Assembly (NCBI GenBank): GCA_030407315.1
Contig: JALQPE010001972.1
Location: 36,106 to 100,105, forward strand
DNA from: Asparagopsis taxiformis
Lineage: Eukaryota; Rhodophyta; Florideophyceae; Bonnemaisoniales; Bonnemaisoniaceae
Length of the DNA: 64,000 bases
Direction: 5' to 3'
Shown here: in pieces, positions 29,501 to 39,235 of the stretch
Numbering within the stretch: position 1 is the first letter of the stretch
Layout of the letters: every line of letters starts with the position of its first letter
Position numbers and translations under genes: made by a program
The notes under the pieces: generated by a model
Seen by the model: the letters and a program-made list of their open reading frames with translations, nothing else
Told to the model about the DNA's origin: nothing
Database searches by the model: none

Positions 29501-31068
29501 TTGATATCCTCTTCCTTGTCTTGCCCAAGTTCGAGGTATATGGAGTTGTCATTTTCATTTTCATCAGCTGTCCCTCTGTCGCAATGGTATACGCCATTCT
29601 CGGACAGGAGTCTTGCAATGCTTCCATTAACATGGTTGTCGTCGGGATGCAATTCATTCGCATCTACCGATCCATTGTATTTGTCGCACGCTGCAGCCAG
29701 GGCTTTCTTGGCGTCTAGGCCGAGTGCCGTCAGTAGTCCTCTGCTCAGCAGTGGATCGCTTGCATTTTGTGTTGAGACATACCAAGTGACATTTCGAATG
29801 GTGAGTGTTGTCGCGTGTCTGACGATTATCTGTATGTCCAATGTGACCATGTTGTCGCATTCGACAAATACGTTTTGCCCATTGGAGTCTTCCTTGACTG
29901 CCATTTCGAATTTTCGTGGCACTTCTAGTCGCTGTATCTGCATATTTGCATTTCCGGAGCGGAGAGTGTGGAAGAGATCAGGTGGCATTAGATTGATACA
30001 ACTGCCGATGTCCGCGCAGGTTGGTCTGCGCTCAATTCCTGCAAACACTGTGTCAATCATTGAATTATCTTCTGCCTGTGTTCCTCTGACATGTCTCGTC
30101 AGGTTTCCTTCCGGTGTCGCGTTTGAGCTTTCTCGATTCTTGCACTCTTCTCTCCATTTACGGATGATTCCGGGTTTTTCTTCCTTCGGTGTCATCTTGC
30201 AGTCTCGTAGATAGTGTTTCATGGAACATTTCTTATTCAAACATGCTGGAAGTTCGTTCATATTATTCCCATTCATGCTGCTTCCGTGAGATTTGTAATC
30301 ACGGTTGGAGTTGTTTTTTCTCTGGTTCCTTCTGGAGTTACTGTTACTCCTTCGTGATCGGCTAGACGACTGGTGGTGTTTTTGGTTGGCGTTTGTTTCG
30401 GAATTCGAAATTCGTTCGCTCATTTCTTGTATGCTTTCTGCCTTCTTGGATGCATATTCCAGAAACTCCTTCCAATTCTCGCGCAGTTCTTCGTTGTATG
30501 TGAATGCGTCGGTCACGTATTCGCGCAGAGTCCGGGGGTGAAAGCGCTGAGTGATGAGTTTGATAGCCATTTCTGTGTTTTTTTCACGAAAATCCTTATA
30601 TCCTATCTCCTCCATTTTGTCTTCGAAGTCGGCAGCTAGTTGATACACTCTGCATCCGGCATCATCAATTGTCGTGTCCATTTTTAGGCTTGATACTGCA
30701 TGATTGATCTTCCTTGAGCAAATCTTCTCTTCGCTTCTTGGACCAGCAATCTTCTGTATGCACTGCTTAATATGATCCCCAGTGATTCTTCTGAGATCCA
30801 CATTTGGTGCTATGTCGTCGAAGTATCCAAATCCGTGCATGGACTTGAGAAGTCTTGGACAGAGTGATAATCGCATGGAAACTGGTTGTATTGGTTGTCC
30901 ATCTCTTTCTCTCAATGCGATTTCTAGTTCATATTGGTGCCTTTCCCTGAGAAATCTGACAGCGTTGGCTGGGTCGATTTTCTCTAGTTTAGGATGCGCA
31001 ATGGGCTCAAATATTAGAGGAGCCCGGTTGTTTGTGTTTTTGTTCCTGCTTCTTGTAGCTTCAGCCAT
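26524..31068 (-). CDS. Gag-Pol polyprotein of the LTR retrotransposon
   Basis: A single 1514-residue frame with no break. Approximate residues: gag-like helical region 1-240; one knuckle-like motif CLNKKCSMKHYLRDC (~270-290); aspartic protease CADIGSCINLM (~352, DIGS in place of DTGA); reverse transcriptase ~590-790 with FASIDFCSGYWQLP and catalytic WQDDFIL (~734); RNase H CIYTDASDTHW (~899); integrase HHCC region ~1110-1165 (H..GHRG..C-VHC), catalytic D (HFDYLYMG ~1187), D (VSDRGSHFKN ~1246) and E (NGSVERCCKE ~1279), then an SH3-like end (FKWQGPQRITRI). Order RT-RH-IN places it with Ty3/gypsy-type elements. W-Q-D-D instead of Y-L/V-D-D marks a divergent lineage. Gag and Pol in one frame implies control by processing rather than frameshift. 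Confidence 0.92.
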   Translation of the reverse strand: MAEATRSRNKNTNNRAPLIFEPIAHPKLEKIDPANAVRFLRERHQYELEIALRERDGQPIQPVSMRLSLCPRLLKSMHGFGYFDDIAPNVDLRRITGDHIKQCIQKIAGPRSEEKICSRKINHAVSSLKMDTTIDDAGCRVYQLAADFEDKMEEIGYKDFREKNTEMAIKLITQRFHPRTLREYVTDAFTYNEELRENWKEFLEYASKKAESIQEMSERISNSETNANQKHHQSSSRSRRSNSNSRRNQRKNNSNRDYKSHGSSMNGNNMNELPACLNKKCSMKHYLRDCKMTPKEEKPGIIRKWREECKNRESSNATPEGNLTRHVRGTQAEDNSMIDTVFAGIERRPTCADIGSCINLMPPDLFHTLRSGNANMQIQRLEVPRKFEMAVKEDSNGQNVFVECDNMVTLDIQIIVRHATTLTIRNVTWYVSTQNASDPLLSRGLLTALGLDAKKALAAACDKYNGSVDANELHPDDNHVNGSIARLLSENGVYHCDRGTADENENDNSIYLELGQDKEEDIKMALEELVIKSSNNGLSHTGDKHMREMLREYRDVFRIRLGNDPPADVEPMKVQITSDATPILTRTRRYSPEQRKYLTAFLNRAQSYGFIKPNYNATWAAAPLLVLKPKSKKYRITFDYRPVNAATLAVGWPMPHIDSECADFAGSKHFASIDFCSGYWQLPLDEGSMDVLSFTTHEGIFSPTRSPQGAKNSASNFQSRVEPCFASLRNNVKAWQDDFILHHSTEHGLLETLREFLQICRQRNLKVSATKCELYSTSIKWCGRIIDAAGVQFDPKNLNGLQNITTPENAGELSQFIHCLQWMSYSIPDFASRIEPLKQIIEDAYKLAGKRTRKSIASIPLARLSWGRIHVNAFTSLHNSLRDSVKLAHPHPNKQTCIYTDASDTHWAAVVTQCDADELQKPTMSQRHQPLAFISSAFRNNELHWTTFEKEGFAVYQVFKKLDYLLVEQHDTHIYTDHRNLLFIFNPLSIEPTIGRHIVNKVQRWALYLSRFQYTIEHIAGNENVMADIMTRWLVGYRKKRNSAIRSIRETLKSMDIVESPFKETFTWPDISTIRKSQIHYRKHAPQHVHADNDGMVTIRKKLWIPDDDIELQMKLLVISHCGTGGHRGAAATESTLKEQYFWNNMTNDTKVFVQNCVHCILSRSGERVPRPLGHSIMAKIPNQVLHFDYLYMGRGIDELKYIFILKDNLSSYVWLCPAKVAEAEHVAEQILSWIKTFSTMDVFVSDRGSHFKNKVIRHLTREYRIKHHFTTAYSPWSNGSVERCCKEVLRAASALLSELRLAPQDWPTIVHIIQRVMNESPLQRLGRREDGTYRSPLEVMTGTKPNRGTIGYMKDTGDRMTYTRCRQVVNIDELQRCIDKMHQDVEKLVRENRERHIIEHNKQTKLVTPTFTTGDFVLVHRAQKKGHKLSFKWQGPQRITRIISDWVYEVTSLTNNKTQRVHAVRLMLYRNDMDGVDASPDLIRHASHTEAEYEDIKHLKDVKKRMGRFYIYV

Positions 31069-31313
31069 TTTGGCGTGATCGGAGGTGGCTCCGTTTTTCC
31101 TGTGTGCTGCCGTGACAGATCAATGTGTCTGTTCGAGATCCTTCCTTTTGGTGATTGTCGGAGGATGTTTATGCTTTATGCTCAACAGTGTTCTGTTGTC
31201 TGGTACGGTTTTTGTCTTGAAAGAAACGTCAGATTGGTGATGTCAAACTGAACAGTTCAACAAGTGTTAAGGGTCAAATGTTGAGAAGTTCCAGTCAACA
31301 ACAGATATATGTC

Positions 31314-31681
31314 TGTAGCAAATCTTTGTTCCTCTCTTCGCAATATCCTGTGACCTTTCTTGACAATGTTCGATACACTGTGGAGTTAGTTTAATTTTTG
31401 TTTATGACCAGAGTTTTTTGATCCTGGTCAAAGTTGATCATTTCAGATGATGATCTGATATTGCCTCCTCTGATGATCGCTCTCTCTCTATTAGAGGGCA
31501 TTTCATCTCCACTTAAATGTTGTTTGTGGAGTCAATGTTGATTGTTCTCAACATTATCTATCCGTTTGTGATATGTCTGAAGTATTCTATCTAATTATTT
31601 CAACGGTAGTTCAAGTTGTCTGTTATTTGCATTCTGCAAATATTTTGTAGCTTGTATCGCTTCAAGCCACAAATGGCTACA
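31314..31681 (-). repeat. 5' LTR
   Basis: A 368-bp terminal repeat identical by eye to 25973-26340. It lies upstream of the minus-strand gag-pol and should hold its promoter. Confidence 0.92.
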
Positions 31682-31704
31682 CATCGCAACGCGCCGTTGC
31701 ACCG

Positions 31705-32235
31705 CGCATTGTCGGCGGCGATTTGACGACGTCGCGGTCGTTGAACGACATGCTCGTGTAGCTTTTGTCCGACTTCTCGGCGTGTACTGGCAGTCTCATC
31801 TCCGCGCGATGGGTGCTTTCCGCCGTGCATTGCGAATTCGACACGACCTAGGTGGCGGAAGTGGGCACCTCACTAATTGAGGTGGACTGCACTGTCATTG
31901 GCATTAGTCTCGCCATCAATCACCTGAAATACACCGATGATACGCGCAAGTTCGACATTGCTATATTGGGACTCGTGCAACCGGCGCCCACAAATCGGTT
32001 CATGCTTATTAATGGAAACCCAGCACTGCCATTATACAGGGACCTGAAAGCCCAGGCTTTGTGCGCGTGACCGGGTATGGAAAGGGGGAATTCGAGGAGC
32101 CGGGTGAAACTAAGGCCAGTGCTCCCACCTCGCAGAATAAGGCAGAGCGATTAGGCATGAGCGATCACATGGTTTTGTTCGATGTGGTTGCATCTAAAAA
32201 CATTGCGTGCAACCTTCGCAACTACAGGTCGTAGA
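31705..32235 (+). pseudogene. Trypsin-like serine protease (S1) pseudogene
   Basis: Translated fragments follow the S1 family order. RIVGG, the zymogen cleavage and new N-terminus, is at 31705-31719. After one stop comes CTGSLISARWVLSAVHC, with the catalytic His. After a second stop comes KFDIAILGLVQPAP, with the catalytic Asp (DIAL-like). After a frameshift comes VTGYGKGEFEEPG (WGxG-like). The catalytic Ser region (GDSGGP) was not found. Two in-frame stops and a shift make it dead. The LTR retrotransposon lies immediately upstream, so the insertion separated the mature part from any leader. Confidence 0.7.
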
Positions 32236-32288
32236 TGGTCAGCAGATTATAGCTAAATCGCTGTCGCGACTTCAAGATCTGGCGTCTG

Positions 32289-33008
32289 GTGATAGCAGCG
32301 GTCGACCCTTATGCAACCGGTAACTATTTGCGAAATGATTTCCCATCACAACGGAGAAAGCTTTCCCTTTATGAGAGGGCCAGATGCCCGAATGGGACGC
32401 CATCGCACCACATCTTATCAAACGGTCTTGCGCATACTATTCGCAATCGGGGAGCCAATTTCGATTCGGAACTTGAGTTTACACGCTTTATGGAACCGTT
32501 GCGACGAAAACTGGAACTATTTGTAGGCTTCCCGAACAAAGATGCATTCCGCAGCGACCCGCCAGTTACAAGTGCTGTCATAGGCGTATTGCGAGGTTTG
32601 AGAGGTGTTGTTCCCACTATTTTGAACAGGAAAACGTACTCACTGTTTTTCGACTGGCTGTAACCCGCGCACTCACACGTTCTTTTGAAGATTTGTGAAG
32701 TGTTTTCAGAAGCCGGTGTACTTGAGATCACCAACGTTCTACTCAAGTTTTATGCGGAATTCGTGTTCAAGAAATCTCAAAGGATTGTGTTTGATAGTTC
32801 GTCGCCAATTGCATTTTACTGTTACGCGAGACTTCAAAAACCCTGGTCACTTACGGAAACTGTACTCTGCAAAATTGGGATAGAGTTGGAGGAGCGGCAG
32901 TGGTCGAAAAGAACGCTTCCTCATCTGACACAGATACACAGCGAGCAGCACATTGGCCTGAATCTGCGAAGTTCCATAGGCGATTTTGTGCGCCAACAAA
33001 GCCGTTGA
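32289..33008 (+). pseudogene. Unrecognised coding remnants
   Basis: Two plus-strand frames (32289-32663 and 32685-33008) read like former coding sequence (LRRKLELFVGFPNKDAFRSD; ITNVLLKFYAEFVFKKSQR), but no family is evident. Together they could be one broken gene. The competing minus-strand frames look less protein-like. Confidence 0.25.
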
Positions 33009-33042
33009 TAGTGAATACTCCCAGCGAACGCTGGCGGCTCGT

Positions 33043-33864
33043 TCAAACAGACGTATCACACATGCGGCGTCTCTCGCGACGCTGTGCGCCGCTCAGAAGA
33101 ATTTCCGCGAGTGGTATTATTGCATCGCAGTCGTCCCATCGTTCCACACATGTCTGTACCAAGCACGCAGCTAGTGCCGCGTCTCGTGGGAGATTGGAAG
33201 ATCTGTACATCAGCTCGTTGCATATTTCGATAATCGGCGTCTGCTCTTCACATCGCTCGACATACATGGTGCACAGACGCTTTGCGCGCGACACATCGCG
33301 TTTCGGCCGCATGACATCAGAGATGAGTAATCAAGCGAGCCAGAACATTGCCTCCAGATGTTGACCGACGTCAATGCTCATTTGATAATAGTTCATCGCG
33401 CGCAAGGCGTCCATTGGAACGTCTTTCTCGCCGACGTCGTAGATCATTGCCAGCTAGACAATCGCGCACGCGTCATTGTCTAGTTGTATAGCGCGTTGAT
33501 ACAGATCGACGGCTCGTACGAAATACTGCTCGCAGAACTTACCGTCGGAGTACATGCGTGCCAGATCGAACATGGCGCCGGGATGGTTGCCTTCGACGAC
33601 GCAGCATTGGAACAGTTGCATGGCGCGTCTGCCGTCGTGTATGTTATCGGAGACGCGTAGAATGGTTGCGAGACCATACATGGCTCCGATATGGTTCTGC
33701 TCCTCGACACAGCGCTCGTACAATTGCTCGGCGGCGTACATGTCGGTTGCGACGCGAAGATTGTCGCCGGGACAACGGTACGGCTGCAGTCTTTCCGCGA
33801 GGGAAAACATGGTGCTTGCACGCTGGCCAACGATTGCACGGCGTTGCTTTCGTCGGTTTGGCAT
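33043..33864 (-). pseudogene. Sel1-repeat protein, interrupted
   Basis: Best start is an ATG at 33864 (MPNRRKQRRAIVGQ). The frame to 33454 contains Sel1 repeats: AEQLYERCVEEQNHIGAMYG, RAMQLFQCCVVEGNHPGAMF and RAVDLYQRAIQLDNDACAIV. Sel1-like sequence continues past the stop (MNYYQMSIDVGQHLEAMFWL) towards ~33,340 and then degrades. It belongs to the helical repeat family also at 24.65 and 44.96 kb but to a different subgroup (33-38-residue spacing). The longer frame upstream of 33864 runs antisense to an ABC-transporter remnant and is unlikely to be translated. Confidence 0.55.
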
Positions 33865-33913
33865 CGTTTTAACATGATACTTGTGCAGTTGATATGGTCG
33901 GGATCGATGCAAA

Positions 33914-34380
33914 ATGTATTTCGACGATGCAGATCCAGAAACGGGTACGATGGTTGCCAAAGCACGCGAGGTGACTGGAGATGAAATCATTACGGCTGAT
34001 AAAATAGCCAATGCGCATACGTTCACCACCCGACTACCTGAGGGCTATGACAATATGCTTGGAGAGCGCGGCCGCGCTTTGCACCGGTGCAATGCTCAGT
34101 GAGGGACAAAGGCAACGTATTTGTAATTCCCGTGCACTTGTTTGCAACCCCAAAATCCTGTTATTGGACGCATCTACCGCCAGCGGGAAAATCGCACAAG
34201 ATGCTCTCGAAAAAGCATCCGAGAACCGGGCTACAATAACCATCGCCTCAGTAAAGTGAGGAACCCTGACAGAATCTCCTGCACTCAACGAAAAAAGGTC
34301 ATTGAGATTGGTCCTCACGACGATCTCGTTAAGCGAGAGAGAGGCTTCTATTGTGGACGCGAGCGAAAACGGACAAAGGG
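33914..34380 (+). pseudogene. ABC transporter nucleotide-binding domain remnant
   Basis: Three frames together follow the C-terminal half of an ABCB/MDR-type ATP-binding domain: [22 protein letters not shown], then a decayed signature region [24 protein letters not shown] (Walker B with the usual DEAT end lost), then the switch His region [13 protein letters not shown] and KKVIEIGPHDDLVKRERGFY. Walker A is absent, so this is a 3' fragment. Stops and two frame changes make it non-functional. Confidence 0.7.
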
Positions 34381-34998
34381 GTCTGAACTCCATTATCCTT
34401 TGTGGATAGGAAATAAGAAACTGATTACCCCCATTCGTAATCGGAAAACCGTACCGCCAGCTCCACGCAGTATAACGATTTGGCGCTTGCCATCGAGTAG
34501 CTCTACCAGGACTCCCGGACCACATCCTGGGAAAGTCATCCGAGCTCCCGAAACGACGTATTAGGGAATCTGCCAAGGTTTCCCCATACCGTGGGGTTTT
34601 TATCCAGCCAGATTCACGGAAGCTTGGTAGCCAGGAACCTGCTAAGAGAAGCAGACAGTGTACGGACAAGAGATAGCAAGCACTCGCAGGGGCTCGAAGA
34701 CTGGAAAGGGGGAATGTGAGACAAATACTTGAGACAGGCGGGCATTTGCGACTATCCGAAAAGCCGATCGGCTACTTGGTTGTAGGAGCAAAAGAAGCTA
34801 CCGAAACGCGATGACGTGGCGACACACACGTGTCGCGTCATGCGAGCGTGATATGCGCCACATGTAGAACGACTGATACCTGTACACGTAGTATAGGACC
34901 TCCGCGGCCGCCGGCGCGGCCCGCCCCATTGGGCCGTCGGGGCGGACCACTCGGCCCCGGTGCGCAATTACAAGTAGTGACCCTTCTCCAATGAGTAA
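34381..34998. other. No gene recognised; GC-rich tract with short inverted repeats
   Basis: No coding signal. Around 34,900-34,960 the DNA is strongly GC-rich with short palindromes. The CACTA-like end starts at 34,999. Confidence 0.4.
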
Positions 34999-35023
34999 CA
35001 CTACGGTGTTGAAAAGGGGGCCT

Positions 35024-35240
35024 CAGACAGTACTGCGAGACAGTGATTTTTACTGTCTGAGACAGTAAAAATCACTATGCGGCAAATGAAAATTAATGCC
35101 ACACTTGGAGACAGTGATTTGCACTGTCTGGCAGACAGTACGGAACACTGTCTGCAGACAGTAAAAAACACTGTCTCACAGTACTGTCTGAGGCAGTGAA
35201 TGGAGACAGTAAAAATTAATGATTTATTCAATAGTTGGAT
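35024..35240. repeat. Left subterminal ACAGT-type repeats
   Basis: At least eight copies of GACAGT/ACTGTC in both orientations, often paired into short palindromes (ACTGTCTGAGACAGT). The same motif array occurs in inverted orientation at 49,872-50,216. Confidence 0.8.
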
Positions 35241-35334
35241 ATGATGTAATTTACTGTACTGGGCAGTGTTGGCGGATAGTGTTTTGTATTGGCCAAGGCA
35301 ACATGGCCGGATAGTGAAATACGCTGCCTGGGAC

Positions 35335-35775
35335 AATAGATGGAACCAACACGGTGCACTGTCCTGGGCAGTACCTGGAGACAGTGATTTCCACTGTCCT
35401 GGGCAGTACCTGGAGACAGTGATTTTCACTGTCCAGGGCAGTACCTGTAGACAGTACTTTGTGCTGCCCTGGGCAGTACCTGTAGACAGTATTTCGTGCT
35501 GCCCTGGGCAGCACCTGTAGACAGTATTTCGTGCTGCCCTGGGCAGCACCTGTAGACAGTACTTTGTGCTGCCCTGGACAGCACCTGTAGACAGTACTTT
35601 GTGCTGCCCTGGACAGCACCTGGAGACAGTATTTCGTGCTGCCCTGGGCAGCACCTGGAGACAGTATTTCGTGCTGCCCTGGGCAGCACCTGGAGACAGT
35701 ATTTCGTGCTGCCCTGGGCAGCACCTGGAGACAGTATTTCGTGCTGCCCTGGGCAGCACCTGGAGACAGTAAAAG
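35335..35775. repeat. Minisatellite with ~35-bp palindrome-bearing unit
   Basis: About a dozen tandem units of ~35 bp, each with GAGACAGTATTTCGTGCTGC followed by CCTGGGCAGCACC; the core TGCTGCCCTGGGCAGCA is itself a palindrome. Left units are diverged (GATTTCCACTGTC); right ones are almost identical. Because the unit has no stops in several frames, long repetitive open frames appear on both strands; these are by-products. Confidence 0.85.
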
Positions 35776-36474
35776 TAGTGTCCTGATATAGTAAAATTCG
35801 GCGTCTGGGAGTGGTGGATGAGATGGAGCGTCACGCTGTCGTGGGCATCTTTCTGGGGTAGAGGAAGGCAGTTCTAGCGCTATGAGGATGGGGCATGGAC
35901 GGTATTCATATGGGAATGGACAGAATAGTACGGCTAGGAATTTTTATTTCGTAGTGACTATGAGCTAGCGAGAGGTATACGCGGTAGGATAGGTAGCAAT
36001 CTAAGAGGGTGCGATATGGGAAGCTTCACTCTGGATTTGTTTATTTGCGCAGGCTACATTGAGAATAAACAATCCCTATGTTAAAAATGCTACTACAACT
36101 AACACTATTCCGACGAGTAAAACTAAAACTACTAGAAAAGTCTAGAAATCTATCAACTGATTGAGCTGCATGAATAAGCTAGGAAATGAAGAGAAGAAGA
36201 AAAAATGATGTATAGAAAGGAAACAAGTTAGTGACGTTGAATTGGAGAGGGAAATTGATGGTGATTAGGAGACTAACGTACCTTAACAAATACCATTGCA
36301 TCCCAAATTGAGATATGTACTCACAGGCAGAAAAGAAAAGTAGTGGAGAAGTGGTAAGAGAGAAAGATAAATGAAAGTAGAAGTGGAACACTCACCTACT
36401 GGAAACCTGAGAAAGAGAAAACAAATAGAAAACTGGGTTAGTGGCGTGAGTTGTGGAAACGTACCATCATGGTT
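35776..36474. other. No gene recognised
   Basis: AT-rich purine/pyrimidine-skewed DNA with short low-complexity frames only. Confidence 0.4.
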
Positions 36475-36611
36475 CATATCCGTCGGAGACAAAGCAACAA
36501 CTTTGGCGGTGGAAGCAGTATTGATGATCTAAAACTTACGCTTTGGAAGCAGTTTAGATGATCTATACGGCTTCCACGGCCAGGGTTGTTGCTTTGTTTC
36601 CGACGGATATG
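36475..36611. repeat. Hairpin-type inverted repeat
   Basis: Two ~41-bp arms (36475-36515 and 36571-36611) beginning CATATCCGTCGG and ending GTGGAAG are inverted copies with a few mismatches, around a ~55-bp loop. MITE-like. Confidence 0.75.
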
Positions 36612-37581
36612 AAGATGGAAACAGGGATTTCCAGAATCTGTTGTTTAAGTAGTACTCTACGGGCGGAAAAGACGTGTAGGAGAACAAAAGAGGGATAATT
36701 TTGAAACGGAGCGGTGCGATGGGAGGCCCAGTAAAACGATGCCTAGGGTGCGAATTACGCTTTGAAGCACATGACCTGGCAGAACAGGCGCAAAATTATT
36801 GTATTCTACCGCCTTCTCTAGTCTATAATGACGTCATCACTACAGAAATATAGGAAAAACACTAGCATATGGGGCCTACTGGAAAGGGGGAGGCGAGGAG
36901 TAGGAAAAATGGCGCACTTTCCTGGACGAGGAGTCCGCGCTTCCAGTGATGATTTGGACGGTATATATCGATGACGTCATTGCATGCTCTGAGCACACTT
37001 GGCAGGCAGTCAAAGCGGGCCACGTGGATGTGGGCGGCTAGGAAACAGCAGTGTGGGAGAAATTTTATGATTTTCATGTTGCAAGCGAACAGTGAATCTG
37101 CAGTTTAATAAATAAATGTATGCTAATTTAAGATATCACACCGAGTACGATTAAACGAGAGATCGTGTTTTCACCTCGTGAATAGGGCCTAGAATATGGT
37201 AGAGTATACAATTAGGAACTACGTGTATGAGAAAATCAGATTCAGTATTAGCGCTTAGAGCATCACCGCCTAATAAACGGAAATGGATACGTCTTTGACA
37301 GGTTTGTCTTGAGTAAATGCGATACAAGATAGCAAAACCATTTTGAGTAGGTCCAGCGCGGATAAAATAGCAATAATTCAGCAGAAAGTAATAAACATAG
37401 GACAAATAATTGTGGTGAACCAGTTCATCTGATCGAATGAAACCCTGGAAAGGTTTTATTAGGGTTGAAAGTAGTGGCAGAGAAGTAGTGGAGAAGATTA
37501 ATTCTCCCTCAGCTAGCGAGACAATCATCACTACTGCTCAGTACAGTTAGCCTGAAATGCAAGTTGATCCTCGCAAAGTGA
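36612..37581. other. No gene recognised
   Basis: Short frames on both strands without domain similarity. A 126-codon minus-strand frame at 37151-37531 has no supporting feature. Confidence 0.35.
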
Positions 37582-38565
37582 ATGTCAGAAGTCGTTCACA
37601 AGTGGTTGAAGAAGTCTGCAAAGATGAAGCAATACGTTCGAACGGATTTGGTAGCAGAAAACTCAAAAGAGGTCGGGGATGCTGATCATCGCATTGAAGA
37701 GCGCACTTTATTCGTCCTTATTGACTTTCATGACGACTTGATAGACAGAAGAAGTCTGAGAACCAAGAACGGGATGTTTACAAACAGTTTTTATGACAAA
37801 CTGGAATATGCTACGGGGACAAAGGCAATTCATCTTACTATGGCCGAAGAGGAAAGAGAACGAAGTCGTATGACCCCCAGAGAAATAGAACAAGCACTTG
37901 TTGTTGGTGCAAAAAGGAAAAGAGTAAGAATCTACTGTCGCAGAAGTAGAACAGGGCAATACTTCTACAGAAAAGGAAGAAGTGAAAACTCCTTATTTTC
38001 CTCAAGCAGAAGAGAGACTACCTGCATAAGCCCAAGTAGAACAGGAAGTTTCTGCTCTTGTGGAGCAAGAACAGGAAATCACTCCAATTGTCGTGGCTGA
38101 AGAGTTGATCCTGCTGTTGCCAAAGCGGTAGAAGAGGCACCTCTCAGCACCTCAAAAGAAGCAGCAGACTGTCTTGCTGCAGCAGAAGTCGGAGAACAGA
38201 AAGGTCCAGCTAAACGTCTTGCTGTGCTCCAAAAAGAACAGGAACGTCTTTCTGCTTTGAGGACAGAGCGAGACCGTCGTGCTAGGGATAACTCTCCGGG
38301 AAGGATTGTCAGAGAAGATCGTCCTAAGGGAAGGAAACATAGAAGCGATACGCAAAGCGTGGAAATCAACTTGGACAATAGTGGTCGCATGGACATAGAC
38401 ACGGCTGGAAAAGGAGACCATGTTGAAGTTGTGCAGAACCGCTCTGTGATACTGAAACTTCGAATCAGGACGCCAGATATTAACAGCACTAGCCCGGAAA
38501 AGGAAGGAAATGAAGATGCTGAAGTTGACGAGGATAAATCGAGGAGAAGCAGGGGTTCTGGTTGA
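37582..38565 (+). pseudogene. Highly charged unknown protein, broken
   Basis: The first ~115 codons from an ATG at 37582 read as coding sequence (LFVLIDFHDDLIDRRSLRTK; EEERERSRMTPREIEQALVV). Coding-like sequence then continues in a second frame with one stop (VEQEVSALVEQEQEITPIVV) and in a third to 38565 (AKAVEEAPLSTSKEAADCL; QKEQERLSALRTERDRRARD; ILKLRIRTPDIN). It is Glu/Lys/Arg-rich and probably coiled coil. A GTAAGA donor at ~37,924 could instead mark an intron, with the middle part excluded. Lying ~2.6 kb inside the CACTA-like left end, it is a candidate element-encoded protein, but no known transposase motif is visible. Confidence 0.4.
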
Positions 38566-39235
38566 AGCGATGAAAACAAGTCCAGGCTGGATAAGAAGCG
38601 AAGAAGATAACCCAAGATTCTCTGAACCGGGTACGCCTGATAAAAACAATGAGACTGAGCCTCCCCGGGAAAAGAATAGGAGATTCAATGCAGGGAAATG
38701 AACGACTGGAAAAGGAGCACTACTTTTCATTGATGAGCGAGAAAACTCCCTTTCAGACGGCAAATTTGCTGAAAAACTATTTGGGAAGTTGCCTTTATGC
38801 ATTCCTTCTAGTTCGAGAGTGAAGTATTGTATCGCAGGAGATATACAATACTGAGTTCCTTATGAGCAATAGAGGAAACGATGGCGGGCGGTACTGGAAT
38901 AGAACAAGAAGGCGATGAGCGTAATGACGCAGCCGTCTTCGTCTGCAACATTGAGAGAATGAGGAAGTCTTACAAAGGGGGCAGTTTCGGCGGAGCGCTA
39001 ACAGAAAAGTCATGGTAACGATCGTAGCGATGACTTTGCTGTGAGGCAACAAATCATTACAACAGTCACGATTTTCTTATCCCGTAAAAAAATTCTTGGT
39101 GATTTTTACCCGGTAAAAATTCTGCCACCACTGCAAGGAAACAAATCATTACAGCAGCCACGATTTTTACCCGTTAAAAAATTCTTGGTGATTTTTTTAC
39201 CCGGTAAAAATTCTTCAGTCACTGTAATGGCAACG

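Larger units (their letters stand above)
25973..31681 (-). mobile_element. Intact LTR retrotransposon with identical LTRs
   Basis: Two 368-bp direct repeats (25973-26340 and 31314-31681) flank one gag-pol frame on the minus strand. The LTRs begin TGTAGC and end GCTACA, and I find no difference between them by eye. The 4-bp sequence CATC occurs on both outer sides (25969-25972 and 31682-31685), a target-site duplication. A purine-rich tract (on the coding strand) abuts the 3' LTR at 26341-26351. A TGGAACTTCTC sequence ~22 bp inside the 5' LTR could be a primer-binding site, weakly. Identical LTRs, full coding and a duplication mean a very recent, probably active insertion. Confidence 0.92.

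Noticed and set aside
35001..35834. 277-codon repetitive frame and its counterparts on both strands
   Set aside because: Tandem repetition of a stop-free ~35-bp unit explains them; similar frames occur on both strands.
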